Source of the DNA: Alphaproteobacteria bacterium
GTDB taxonomy: Bacteria > Pseudomonadota > Alphaproteobacteria > Puniceispirillales > Marisalimonadaceae
Direction of reading: 5' to 3'
Assembly (NCBI GenBank): GCA_016777645.1
Contig: JADHRC010000005.1
Span: forward strand, 1 to 26,666
DNA length: 26,666 nucleotides
The notes under the pieces were generated by a model that was not told where the DNA came from, ran no database searches, and saw nothing but the letters and a program-made list of their open reading frames with translations. Shown here one piece after another: positions 16,320-23,300 of the stretch; position 1 is the stretch's first letter, and each line of letters opens with the position of its first letter. The position numbers and the translations under genes were made by a program.

Positions 16320-17132
16320 TTGGAAGAAATTAAATATATTGAAAAAGGAAAAAGCCCAGACTGTTTATTTTTAATTCATGGTTTTTGTAGTGGACCAGAA
16401 GATTGGTCAGCTCAAATAGATTTTTATAGTAAGTTTTTTACAGTCATTGCACCTACTCTTAGAGGTCACGATGGAGAGAATATAAATAATCGTCCTATGA
16501 GTATAGAACAACTGTCTAATGACTGTGTTAAAATACTTAAAAAAAAGAAATTTAAAAAAATAATTATTTCTGGTCATAGTATGGGGACTAGAATAGCTAT
16601 AGACATGGCTAATAAAGTATCCAATGTTTCTGGGATTATACTAGTGGATGGTAGTAGATTCAGTAACTATGAAACCTATTTTAGTGAACTCAGTAATTTT
16701 GAAAACTCATTAAACAAATATAATTATAAATCTATCTTAACTACCATGTTTTCTTCGATGTTTTTTTCGTCACAACATAATCATCATAAAGAGAGAATTG
16801 TAGAAAGAGCAATTAACGTACCTCATAATTACTCAATAGCCCTTAGAAGAAATACCATATGGTATGACAGTCACTGCATTGAAAATAATTTAAAAAATTT
16901 AAACTTACCTATCTTATTACTTCATAGTACTAGATTAGATAAAGATAAAGGAAGAGCACCAATTAAAGTTTTAGAAGAGGTTCCTTATATTAACTTTGTT
17001 AGATCATTAACAAATAATTTAACAATAAAAATATTTGAAGAAACTGGTCATTATATAACAATAGAAGAGCCAGAAACTGTTAATAATTTAATACTAGAGT
17101 GGTTGGAGGGTTTAAAGATTGATCTCGGATAA
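16320..17132 (+). CDS. alpha/beta hydrolase
   Basis: This 270-residue hydrolase has an oxyanion-hole stretch LIHGFCSGPEDW, the nucleophile elbow GHSMG with S87, and the catalytic histidine in ETGHYITIEEP (H244). The acid is probably the Asp in STRLDKDK. A cap region lies between. The substrate cannot be told; esterase, C-C hydrolase or lactonase are all possible. The likely start is TTG at 16320, with GGAG nine bases upstream. An in-frame TTG at 16305 overlaps that ribosome site and cannot use it. The 3' end overlaps the convergent DUF4387 gene by 21 bases. Confidence 0.88.
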   Translation: MEEIKYIEKGKSPDCLFLIHGFCSGPEDWSAQIDFYSKFFTVIAPTLRGHDGENINNRPMSIEQLSNDCVKILKKKKFKKIIISGHSMGTRIAIDMANKVSNVSGIILVDGSRFSNYETYFSELSNFENSLNKYNYKSILTTMFSSMFFSSQHNHHKERIVERAINVPHNYSIALRRNTIWYDSHCIENNLKNLNLPILLLHSTRLDKDKGRAPIKVLEEVPYINFVRSLTNNLTIKIFEETGHYITIEEPETVNNLILEWLEGLKIDLG

Positions 17133-17411
17133 TAGAACTGCCATTTGAGCACCATGCATGTCTCTATCAAGAATATCACCCTGTGGTATTTTTCTTGGAA
17201 AAGAAAATTTAATTACATTTAGCTTTTCAATATCAAATCTTTTCAGATCCTGCCCTTGAATTTTCAGTAAATCAGCTACTTCTGAATTATTTAGCCTTTT
17301 GCAAACATCTTTATAAACCTCTGTGCTACCACAAAAAATATCTATTGTTATCCAAAAAGGACCAGCATTTTTGGATCTTATTCTAGAAACATTCTCAGCT
17401 AATTTAGACAA
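17112..17411 (-). CDS. DUF4387 protein, partner of AtuA
   Basis: This 99-residue protein has the RSKNAGPFWITIDIFC stretch near 12-27 that marks DUF4387. It is nearly always encoded right after AtuA-type DUF1446 proteins, or fused to them as their C-terminal part. It begins at a TTG that abuts the TGA of the AtuA gene, with GAGG five bases upstream, so the two are translationally linked. No catalytic residues are known for the family, and it probably forms a complex with its neighbour. Confidence 0.86.
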   Translation of the reverse strand: MSKLAENVSRIRSKNAGPFWITIDIFCGSTEVYKDVCKRLNNSEVADLLKIQGQDLKRFDIEKLNVIKFSFPRKIPQGDILDRDMHGAQMAVLLSEINL

Positions 17412-18770
17412 TCAAACCTCTGAAATTTTAATGCGGAATACTTCCATTGGGTTATTTAATTCTAGAGTATGATTTAAAGCAAATTCGTAAACACAACCTC
17501 TATCTGAATGAACAGGTGAATAAGGAAATGCAAAAGTGGGGAGTTCTTCATTATCAGTTAAGGGGTAATGTAATAAAAATGGATTAATTAATTTTGCAAT
17601 TTCAGTAGATATGGTATCTGTTTTAGATGTAACAATACATAAAACTCCAACTTCTACAGGATTACCGCTACTAATTTCTAACTCTCCTAAAACAGCATTT
17701 ACTCCAATAAGTCTGAATTCCAAAGAATATGAAGAAGAATCTAATGCCATTTTTTCTTGGATTTGACTTTCTAAAAAATTAGATAAGTTTCTAATCCACG
17801 TTTTAGAATTTTCAACATAATGTCTATCTCTTAATAAGACCAAAAGAGTGCTCTGGTATCCAACAATCTTCGCTCCTTCTAATTTTACATTATATCTATC
17901 TGATTTAATCCAATTAGCACCCTCGACCCTTACTTTCCCTTTTTCTTGAATAGTATAACTAGCATTTGTTACATCCATATAGCCACCCGGCTCAAATAAA
18001 ATAAAAGGGTCTGCATTTTCGTAAAGCATATGAGCTGCAACTGTTTCAATTGTACATAAAGCTTTATCGGACATAGCTTCTACCGTAAATCCAGTTTGAT
18101 CAAACTCGACTAGTACCACACCTGAAGTAGGATTGTTTGAGCACAAAGCACCACACTCCGCAATTTTAGCACCATGCCAAGATCCGCCGGGATCAGCTCC
18201 ATTCATCAGTGGCAATGCTGAAATCAAGGCTGTATCAGTTGCTCTACCAGCAAGAATGATGTCAGCACCAGTTTTTATACACTCTTGTATTTGCTCCGCT
18301 CCAGCAAGGGCAACTATGTGTTTCATATCCTGAATTATATCAATATCAAGTTTTAGCGACGGTTCTAGTGGAAGCACTTTATGATTTTTGAAAGACATTT
18401 TTATAAAATTTTTGTCTTGCTCACAATATAACTTAGCAATTTTGATGGATTGTTTAAGCTCCTTAGCTAACTCGATTGTAATATCTTCCATCCAATCAAC
18501 CATTGAGTCTGTTCCACAGGTTCCACAACTCCCAATTAAAAGTGGAATATTAGAGGCTTCTCTGGCTTGCATTAATATTTTCCATTCTGACTTAATAGCA
18601 GCGCGGGAATATTTTGAAGTATTGGAACCAAGAGAATGTGGTCCACTATCAGTAGAGCCGCCATCTATACTTATAATATTAGGTTTTCTCTTAAGACCAT
18701 TTTCTAAAGCCTTTAGATCAAAACCCAAGCCGAGAACACCGGATGGAACAAGTACAGTTGAACAAATCAT
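17412..18770 (-). CDS. acyclic terpene utilization AtuA family protein (DUF1446)
   Basis: This 452-residue protein matches DUF1446. GGSTDSGPHSLGS near 37-49 and GSCGTCGTDSMVDW near 82-95 are its N-terminal blocks; ILAGRATDTAL, ECGALCSN, EPGGYMDVTNASY and VEGA follow. In Pseudomonas, AtuA is required for growth on citronellol and geraniol, but the reaction is not settled. Many homologues outside terpene pathways occur next to hydrolases, CoA transferases or dehydrogenases. No atu carboxylase or dehydrogenase genes are here, so terpene use is not supported. The stop directly abuts DUF4387. There is no obvious ribosome site at the ATG. Confidence 0.88.
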   Translation of the reverse strand: MICSTVLVPSGVLGLGFDLKALENGLKRKPNIISIDGGSTDSGPHSLGSNTSKYSRAAIKSEWKILMQAREASNIPLLIGSCGTCGTDSMVDWMEDITIELAKELKQSIKIAKLYCEQDKNFIKMSFKNHKVLPLEPSLKLDIDIIQDMKHIVALAGAEQIQECIKTGADIILAGRATDTALISALPLMNGADPGGSWHGAKIAECGALCSNNPTSGVVLVEFDQTGFTVEAMSDKALCTIETVAAHMLYENADPFILFEPGGYMDVTNASYTIQEKGKVRVEGANWIKSDRYNVKLEGAKIVGYQSTLLVLLRDRHYVENSKTWIRNLSNFLESQIQEKMALDSSSYSLEFRLIGVNAVLGELEISSGNPVEVGVLCIVTSKTDTISTEIAKLINPFLLHYPLTDNEELPTFAFPYSPVHSDRGCVYEFALNHTLELNNPMEVFRIKISEV

Positions 18771-18827
18771 TTATAATGTTTTCATTTTAATTATATTTTT
18801 TAAATACTAAGCTATTAATAGAATTTT

Positions 18828-18851
18828 AAAAGTTTCTCGTGAGAAATTTTA
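18828..18851 (-). terminator. possible hairpin terminator after the HTH/MT-A70-like gene
   Basis: On the minus strand, a stem of nine or ten pairs including one G-U pair (AAAATTTCT with AGAAACTTTT) surrounds a four-base loop. The stem includes the stop codon, and a short T run follows. The AT-rich stem makes this a weak call. Confidence 0.35.
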
Positions 18852-19787
18852 TCCTACACAATATACCCAATCCTTATTGGTAATTATTTCTCCTACAAAC
18901 AAAAAAGGTGCACTTCCTATTTTTTCAGCATAATGAATCAAATCAATGTTTTCACTAGATCTTATAATAAAATTGTCTTTGTATCCCAGCCCTTTTGATC
19001 CAACTAAAACAAAATAATCTAAAGAAACGTCTACCAGACCATTTTTAGGCTGTTTTGGGGTTAACATTTTATTATAGTTATAGCCCCAAGAGTTTAATGC
19101 CGAGAATGCAACATCTATATCTTTCCCTTTTACTTTGATAAGACATACTTGAAAAATATTTTTATCTGAGTTTTGCAAACTAGAAATTGAATAGTTAAAA
19201 TTAATATTTGCCTTAAGTTCGTTCTTCTTCCATTCTTTTAGTTGGTAGTCAGAAGGAACAACAACAATAGTATTAAAATGCAATTTAGATTTTATTAAAA
19301 CATTCAGCTTAATCTCTGACTGAGCTTTTGAGATTATAGTGGTTTTTTGATCTTTACCTGCTAAATTTTTTAATTCTTTTATTTTTTGCTTATGTAAACT
19401 TAAAATTTTGTTTATGTCATTTCTTTGAGACAAAGGAGTAATATGTTTGTCTTTAAATAGAGCAAAAAATTTTTTTTCTCCCTCTAACTTCCCGTAAAAT
19501 TTATTATATTGTTTATCTAAAGAACTTAACTGATATAATGAATCAAAAGATGATGGAACTAATTCTTTCATATTCATTAAGTTATTATTAGAACCAATCG
19601 TGATCCATTTTGAAAGAGTGCCTGTAGACATGCCCAATTTGTCGGCCAACTCTTTTTGTTGGTCTTCTAATTGATCAACCGCATTTAAAATTGCTTCTGC
19701 CATTTCAAATATACTATTTTTAACTCGACTCTTAGCAAGATTTATTTTTTTGACATGGTCATCAAGTGACATTTTATTTGTTAGCAT
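18849..19787 (-). CDS. HTH protein with a degenerate MT-A70 methyltransferase-like C-terminal domain
   Basis: The product has 312 residues. Residues 44-64 (QKELADKLGMSTGTLSKWITI) form a Cro/ParB-like helix-turn-helix. About 65-165 is helical and lysine-rich. From about 171 the order of segments follows MT-A70-type adenine methyltransferases: a hydrophobic strand TIVVVPSD where DPPW is expected, FSALNSWGYNYN (like aWGFkY), LDYFVLVGSKG (like HE-LLvGtrG), and SSENIDLIHYAEKIG...VGE...W (like SRKP-EELYELIE...LF-R...W). The catalytic DPPW is absent (PSDY at 178-181), so methylation seems unlikely and the domain may only bind DNA or a nucleotide. The fold assignment is my reading of weak similarity. 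A MazG-type gene lies 49 bases upstream. Confidence 0.6.
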   Translation of the reverse strand: MLTNKMSLDDHVKKINLAKSRVKNSIFEMAEAILNAVDQLEDQQKELADKLGMSTGTLSKWITIGSNNNLMNMKELVPSSFDSLYQLSSLDKQYNKFYGKLEGEKKFFALFKDKHITPLSQRNDINKILSLHKQKIKELKNLAGKDQKTTIISKAQSEIKLNVLIKSKLHFNTIVVVPSDYQLKEWKKNELKANINFNYSISSLQNSDKNIFQVCLIKVKGKDIDVAFSALNSWGYNYNKMLTPKQPKNGLVDVSLDYFVLVGSKGLGYKDNFIIRSSENIDLIHYAEKIGSAPFLFVGEIITNKDWVYCVG

Positions 19788-19836
19788 TATTCTACAAATC
19801 TCTTAGGTGTTTGAGAAAAAGAAAAGGTATGTTGTG

Positions 19837-20205
19837 TTAGAATTTTTTTCCACCCTCTTTAAGGCGGTTATTAATTTTATGGTCAGCTCTATTTTTGTTA
19901 TACTCTAATTTCTCATAAATAGTTTCACCTAAATTAAAATTTTGAGATTCTGCAAGATCAAAAATACGAATTATAGCATCTGCCAATTCCACCTCCATCA
20001 TTGGTCTATGTTTTAGATGAGTGTCCATTAATCCCTTTCTTGCACCCTCCATTGCTTCACTAATTTCAGAGTGAATTAAGCATAAAAGTTCCCCAATATT
20101 TCTATCTTTTTTTTTGCCATCATGATCATGCCACCAACCACCGTTAATAGCAGCCTCATGGCAATCCTTAGCACATTGATTTATACCAACAATATTTTTG
20201 TTCAT
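19837..20205 (-). CDS. MazG-like all-alpha NTP pyrophosphohydrolase
   Basis: This 122-residue all-alpha protein has the MazG/dUTPase-type metal motif: E47 and E50 in HSEISEAME, then E73 and D76 in VELADAI (ExxE...ExxD). Such enzymes cleave NTPs or dNTPs to the monophosphate and pyrophosphate. The layout, with NGGWWHD near 21-27 and NIGELLCLIHSEISEAMEGARKG, resembles small stand-alone versions seen in phages and proteobacteria. The NTP preferred is unknown. GGAG six bases before the ATG gives a good start. It precedes the HTH/MT-A70-like gene on the same strand. Confidence 0.84.
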   Translation of the reverse strand: MNKNIVGINQCAKDCHEAAINGGWWHDHDGKKKDRNIGELLCLIHSEISEAMEGARKGLMDTHLKHRPMMEVELADAIIRIFDLAESQNFNLGETIYEKLEYNKNRADHKINNRLKEGGKKF

Positions 20206-20222
20206 GAAATTCTCCGAGTGAT

Positions 20223-20540
20223 TTAAATATTTATAAAATTTGACATGATTAAAAAAGTTCCCATCCCTAAGGTTATAGTGGCAAGAATATTTTTTGAAAT
20301 TACTGCAACTATTATAGCTATAACGCCAGCATATAATTTATAATTATCTATTAAAAAGAAACTATTGTTTTGAATAATTGACAAGTCATTTACTATGATC
20401 GGGGTTAACACAGCCATGGGTATGTATTTAAATGAATTTTTAATAAAGGGAGATGGCTCTGCAGACACCACACCTGACAAAGGAATAAACCTTATTAAAA
20501 AAGTTATAATTCCGCATAAAATAATTGAAGTCCAAATCAT
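20223..20540 (-). CDS. azlD: AzlD-type branched-chain amino acid transport protein
   Basis: This 105-residue membrane protein has four predicted helices; the conserved TFLIRFIPL near 14-22 and FKYIPMAVLTPII near 37-49 are the AzlD blocks. AzlD is the small partner of AzlC, and the pair exports branched-chain amino acids or analogues. Its ATG overlaps the azlC stop in an ATGA arrangement, so the two are translationally coupled and were assigned together. It ends 17 bases before the MazG-like gene, which may be in the same transcript. Confidence 0.88.
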   Translation of the reverse strand: MIWTSIILCGIITFLIRFIPLSGVVSAEPSPFIKNSFKYIPMAVLTPIIVNDLSIIQNNSFFLIDNYKLYAGVIAIIVAVISKNILATITLGMGTFLIMSNFINI

Positions 20541-21226
20541 GATTTAATATCAAATTTACTGGTGACAATACCCAACATTATTCCAACACAAGCTGATAAA
20601 ATAATCCAAAAATCCATTTGTAAATTTTTAAAAATCAAGGCTGAAATTCCAGAACCCAAAACCACTAAAAGAGTGGAAAATGATTTTACCATAGGAATAA
20701 TAATGGCAATAAATGTGAGCGGAATGATAAATTGTAAATTTAAAAATTGAGGAAGACCTCCTCCCAATAAAACTCCTGTCAAAGTTGAAATTTGCCAAGA
20801 CAAAAATAAAGTAATGCCCGTACCTAATAAGTGAAAATGCAAAAAACGGTTTGGGGGTTCATTCATGAATTTTCTAATCGAAACAGCATAAGCTTCATCA
20901 GTAAGTAAATAACCTAGAATTATTCTCCATTTTAAAGATAGATTTCCTAAAAACTCTATCATAGAAGCACTGTATAAAAAGTGCCTTGAATTCACTGCTC
21001 CAATAGATGCCACTATTGTACCAATAGAAGATGCGCTTGAAAATAGTTGAAGAAAAACTATCTGACTTGCTCCACCAAAAATAATAGATGACATTAAAAA
21101 GGCCTGCAAAGGGGTTAATCCACTTTCAATAGCCATTATCCCATAAATTACGCCAAATGGGAAAACGCCAACTTGAAGAGGCAGTTCTTCGAGCACACCC
21201 TGTTTAAAAAATTTCCATTTTGTCAT
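20537..21226 (-). CDS. azlC: AzlC-type branched-chain amino acid permease
   Basis: This 229-residue membrane protein has about six helices. LPLQVGVFPFGVIYGIMA near the N-terminus, FGGASQIVFLQLF near 49-61, NSRHFLYSASM near 79-89 and LTDEAYAVS near 108-116 are characteristic AzlC blocks. It is the large subunit of the AzlCD exporter, active in the inner membrane. It is coupled to azlD by a 4-base overlap. No Lrp-type regulator is adjacent. Confidence 0.92.
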   Translation of the reverse strand: MTKWKFFKQGVLEELPLQVGVFPFGVIYGIMAIESGLTPLQAFLMSSIIFGGASQIVFLQLFSSASSIGTIVASIGAVNSRHFLYSASMIEFLGNLSLKWRIILGYLLTDEAYAVSIRKFMNEPPNRFLHFHLLGTGITLFLSWQISTLTGVLLGGGLPQFLNLQFIIPLTFIAIIIPMVKSFSTLLVVLGSGISALIFKNLQMDFWIILSACVGIMLGIVTSKFDIKS

Positions 21227-21337
21227 TTTAAAATAATAAACTTCTTAAGATATATAAAATCATATTATATATACTATTCTTATTTTTTAAATTGATTATT
21301 ATCAACCTTGATAATACATAGCACTCGGAATAAATAT

Positions 21338-21991
21338 TTGTTAAAATTAGAAAGAGCAAAGTTCATAATGGATTTTCTAGAATCCACTTACCCTAAGACA
21401 CCCGTGCCACTTAATAACACTAATACTTTTGAATTATTAGTAGCTGTGTTGTTGAGTGCTCAATGCACAGACGAAAGAGTAAATAAGGTAACTCCTAAAC
21501 TATTTAAATTAGCGAACAACCCATTTGATATGGCTAAATTAGAGATTGAAACAATATATAATATTATTAGACCATGCGGGTTGGCTCCAAAAAAATCAAA
21601 AGCTATTTCTAACTTATCAAAGATACTTGTTAAACAATTTAATGGTATCGTTCCCAATGATCTTAACGAGCTAGAAAAGTTACCTGGTGTAGGTCATAAA
21701 ACAGCAAGCGTAGTAATATCACAAGGGTTTGGAGTGCCTGCCTTTCCAGTTGACACACATATTCACAGACTTGCACAAAGATGGGGCTTGACAAGTGGAA
21801 AAAATGTTAAAACTACTGAAATGGACTTGAAAAAACTATTTCCTTCTGAAAAATGGAATAAACTGCATCTTCAGATAATATTCTATGGTCGAGAATATTG
21901 TTCAGCTTGGGCATGCGATGGAACAGTGTGTAAAATATGTACTACGTGTTATCCAAAAAGAAAAAAACCAGTTGTAACAAAAAAAGCTTAA
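21338..21991 (+). CDS. nth: endonuclease III (DNA glycosylase/AP lyase)
   Basis: This is the base-excision repair enzyme for oxidised pyrimidines. The helix-hairpin-helix LPGVGHKTA holds the catalytic lysine (K121), and VDTHIHR holds the catalytic aspartate (D139); FELLVAVLLSAQCTD is the N-terminal block. The C-terminus has cysteines at 188, 193, 198, 201 and 204. The canonical C-X6-C-X2-C-X5-C pattern of the 4Fe-4S loop is not present, and the tail PKRKKPVVTKKA is basic. I chose the TTG at 21338 (GGA seven bases upstream, 217 residues). A TTG at 21308 or an ATG at 21368 are possible, but the latter would remove conserved residues. Confidence 0.9.
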   Translation: MLKLERAKFIMDFLESTYPKTPVPLNNTNTFELLVAVLLSAQCTDERVNKVTPKLFKLANNPFDMAKLEIETIYNIIRPCGLAPKKSKAISNLSKILVKQFNGIVPNDLNELEKLPGVGHKTASVVISQGFGVPAFPVDTHIHRLAQRWGLTSGKNVKTTEMDLKKLFPSEKWNKLHLQIIFYGREYCSAWACDGTVCKICTTCYPKRKKPVVTKKA

Positions 21992-22082
21992 ACTGAACAA
22001 TCTTATATAACTTTTAATAGATTTATAATTTATCGTCTCATTCTCAATAAATGAGTATTATATTAAATCACTACATTTTTAA

Positions 22083-22319
22083 TCATTTTTTTGTTTCTGT
22101 GAAATTATAGTTTGATAGTTTTTCGTGTTTAGCTTTACGTGAGTAAACTCTCTCTCTCCAAATTTTAAAGCTTGTTTTTTTTAAGCTTGATCTCATTATT
22201 TTGATGACATCTTTCTCCAAAAGTCCCGTCTGAATTTTTATGCTTTCAAAGCTAGTTTTATCACACCATGCCATTTCAATGACTGTGTTTAAATCGTAGT
22301 TATCTTGATTTTTTTTCAA
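22083..22319 (-). CDS. TIGR03643 family protein
   Basis: This 78-residue protein matches TIGR03643. VIEMAWCDKTSFESIKIQTGLLEKDV forms a helical, HTH-like core, followed by MRSSLKKTSFKIWRERVYSRKAKHEKL, the family's arginine-rich end. The function is unknown. The start is probably the TTG at 22319, with GGTGG six bases upstream; a GTG at 22355 would add twelve residues. Either way the gene overlaps the end of the preceding DUF2256 frame, so the two must be co-expressed. By my recollection, the two families are often found together and near cryptochrome/photolyase-type genes in other bacteria; none is visible here. Confidence 0.82.
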   Translation of the reverse strand: MKKNQDNYDLNTVIEMAWCDKTSFESIKIQTGLLEKDVIKIMRSSLKKTSFKIWRERVYSRKAKHEKLSNYNFTETKK

Positions 22320-22461
22320 TGTTTTCCACCGTTTTATTTCTTTTACACTTTTCACTACAATATTTAACTTCGCCCCAAACCTTGGACCATTTTTTTCTCC
22401 ATAAAAAAGGTCTGCTGCAAGTCTTACAAATTTTAGAAGGTAAATCTTGTTTTTTTATCAT
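22300..22461 (-). CDS. DUF2256 small zinc-ribbon-like protein
   Basis: The 53-residue frame starts at the ATG at 22461 (MIKKQDLPSK). It has a CKTC pair at 12 and 15 and a CSEKC pair at 35-39, separated by RPFLWRKKWSKVWGEVKY. This is the exact layout of DUF2256, which looks like a treble-clef or zinc-ribbon unit. It overlaps the TIGR03643 gene by 20-56 bases depending on that gene's start, and begins 6 bases after the stop of the thioesterase gene. The thioesterase, DUF2256 and TIGR03643 genes probably form one leftward transcript. Function is unknown. Confidence 0.82.
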   Translation of the reverse strand: MIKKQDLPSKICKTCSRPFLWRKKWSKVWGEVKYCSEKCKRNKTVENIEKKSR

Positions 22462-22467
22462 ATGGAA

Positions 22468-22899
22468 CTACACATAACTTGTGATATTAGATGTTTCAGT
22501 TAGTACGGCAGTATGAAGCCCCGAAGCAGCTATTTTTCCATTAGATGTAAACAATTTTCCCTCTATAGATACGATTTGCTTTCCTAATTTTATAATTTTT
22601 GCTGTGCCTGTAACCTTGCCTATTAACAAAGGTCTATGAAAGGTAATGTGTATATCAGTTGAACTTGGCAAATACTTATCTTCTGTAAGGATATTTACAC
22701 TAATAGATGTAATTTCATCTATTGCAGATGCAATCATACCACCTTGAACTGTCTTAAATGGATTTAAACACTCCTTGGAAAACTCTAACTCATAATTATA
22801 ATTATTTCCATCAAACCCAATGTATTTTGTTTTTAGAAAATGAAAAGTGTTTCCAGAATGGGCTCTTTCTATTGACTTGTTAATGCTTTTGGTATCCAT
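22468..22899 (-). CDS. PaaI-type hotdog-fold thioesterase
   Basis: This 143-residue single hotdog domain resembles PaaI/YdiI acyl-CoA thioesterases. The catalytic segment is VQGGMIASAIDE with D61 on the long helix, preceded by the CLNPFKT loop. LPSSTDIHITFHRPLLIGKVTGTAKIIKLGK is the typical later strand block. The substrate acyl-CoA is unknown. AAGGAAG precedes the ATG by five bases. It is the first gene of the leftward group with DUF2256 and TIGR03643. Confidence 0.88.
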   Translation of the reverse strand: MDTKSINKSIERAHSGNTFHFLKTKYIGFDGNNYNYELEFSKECLNPFKTVQGGMIASAIDEITSISVNILTEDKYLPSSTDIHITFHRPLLIGKVTGTAKIIKLGKQIVSIEGKLFTSNGKIAASGLHTAVLTETSNITSYV

Positions 22900-22985
22900 T
22901 CCAGCTTCCTTTTTACTAGTATTTTTTAAAGAAATAATTATCTTAAATAAAACATATTAAAGAAATATATAGTAAAGGAGTTTTA

Positions 22986-23276
22986 ATGCCTAAAGGTTAT
23001 TTTTTAAGTGCACATCGCTCACCAGCAAATCCCGAAAAAAGAAATGCTTATTTAGAATTAGCAGCTCCAGCTATTGAGAAATATGAAGGGAAAATTTTAG
23101 CTAGCACTAATATTGTTGACGCACATGAAAATGGCGTAGCTGAGCAAACAGTTTTAGTAGAATTTGAAAGTTTAGAGAAAGCTAAATCTTTTTATTATGG
23201 CGAACAATATCAACTTGCTCTAAAAGCACTAGATGGCGGGGCTGATAGAGATATTAGGATCTTTGAGGGTAAATAA
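22986..23276 (+). CDS. DUF1330 family protein
   Basis: This 96-residue dimeric alpha/beta-barrel-like protein has the DUF1330 pattern. An N-terminal strand (KGYFLSAHRS) is followed by KRNAYLELAAPAIEKYEGKILA and later LVEFESLEKAKSFYYGEQYQLALKALDGGADRDIRIFEG, where the WY-speYq-like segment is YYGEQYQLAL. The biochemical role of the family is not known. AAAGGAG lies five bases before the ATG, a strong ribosome site. It is a single gene between a divergent and a convergent neighbour. Confidence 0.88.
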   Translation: MPKGYFLSAHRSPANPEKRNAYLELAAPAIEKYEGKILASTNIVDAHENGVAEQTVLVEFESLEKAKSFYYGEQYQLALKALDGGADRDIRIFEGK

Positions 23277-23300
23277 GAAATAAAAAAGATAAATTCTAAA

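Noticed and set aside
17412..18770. AtuA gene as evidence of terpene degradation
   Set aside because: No atuB-H, carboxylase or dehydrogenase partners are present; DUF1446/DUF4387 pairs occur widely outside terpene pathways.
22037..22060. Hairpin CTCATT/AATGAG between nth and the TIGR03643 gene
   Set aside because: Only six pairs and no T tract after it, so it is not a convincing terminator.
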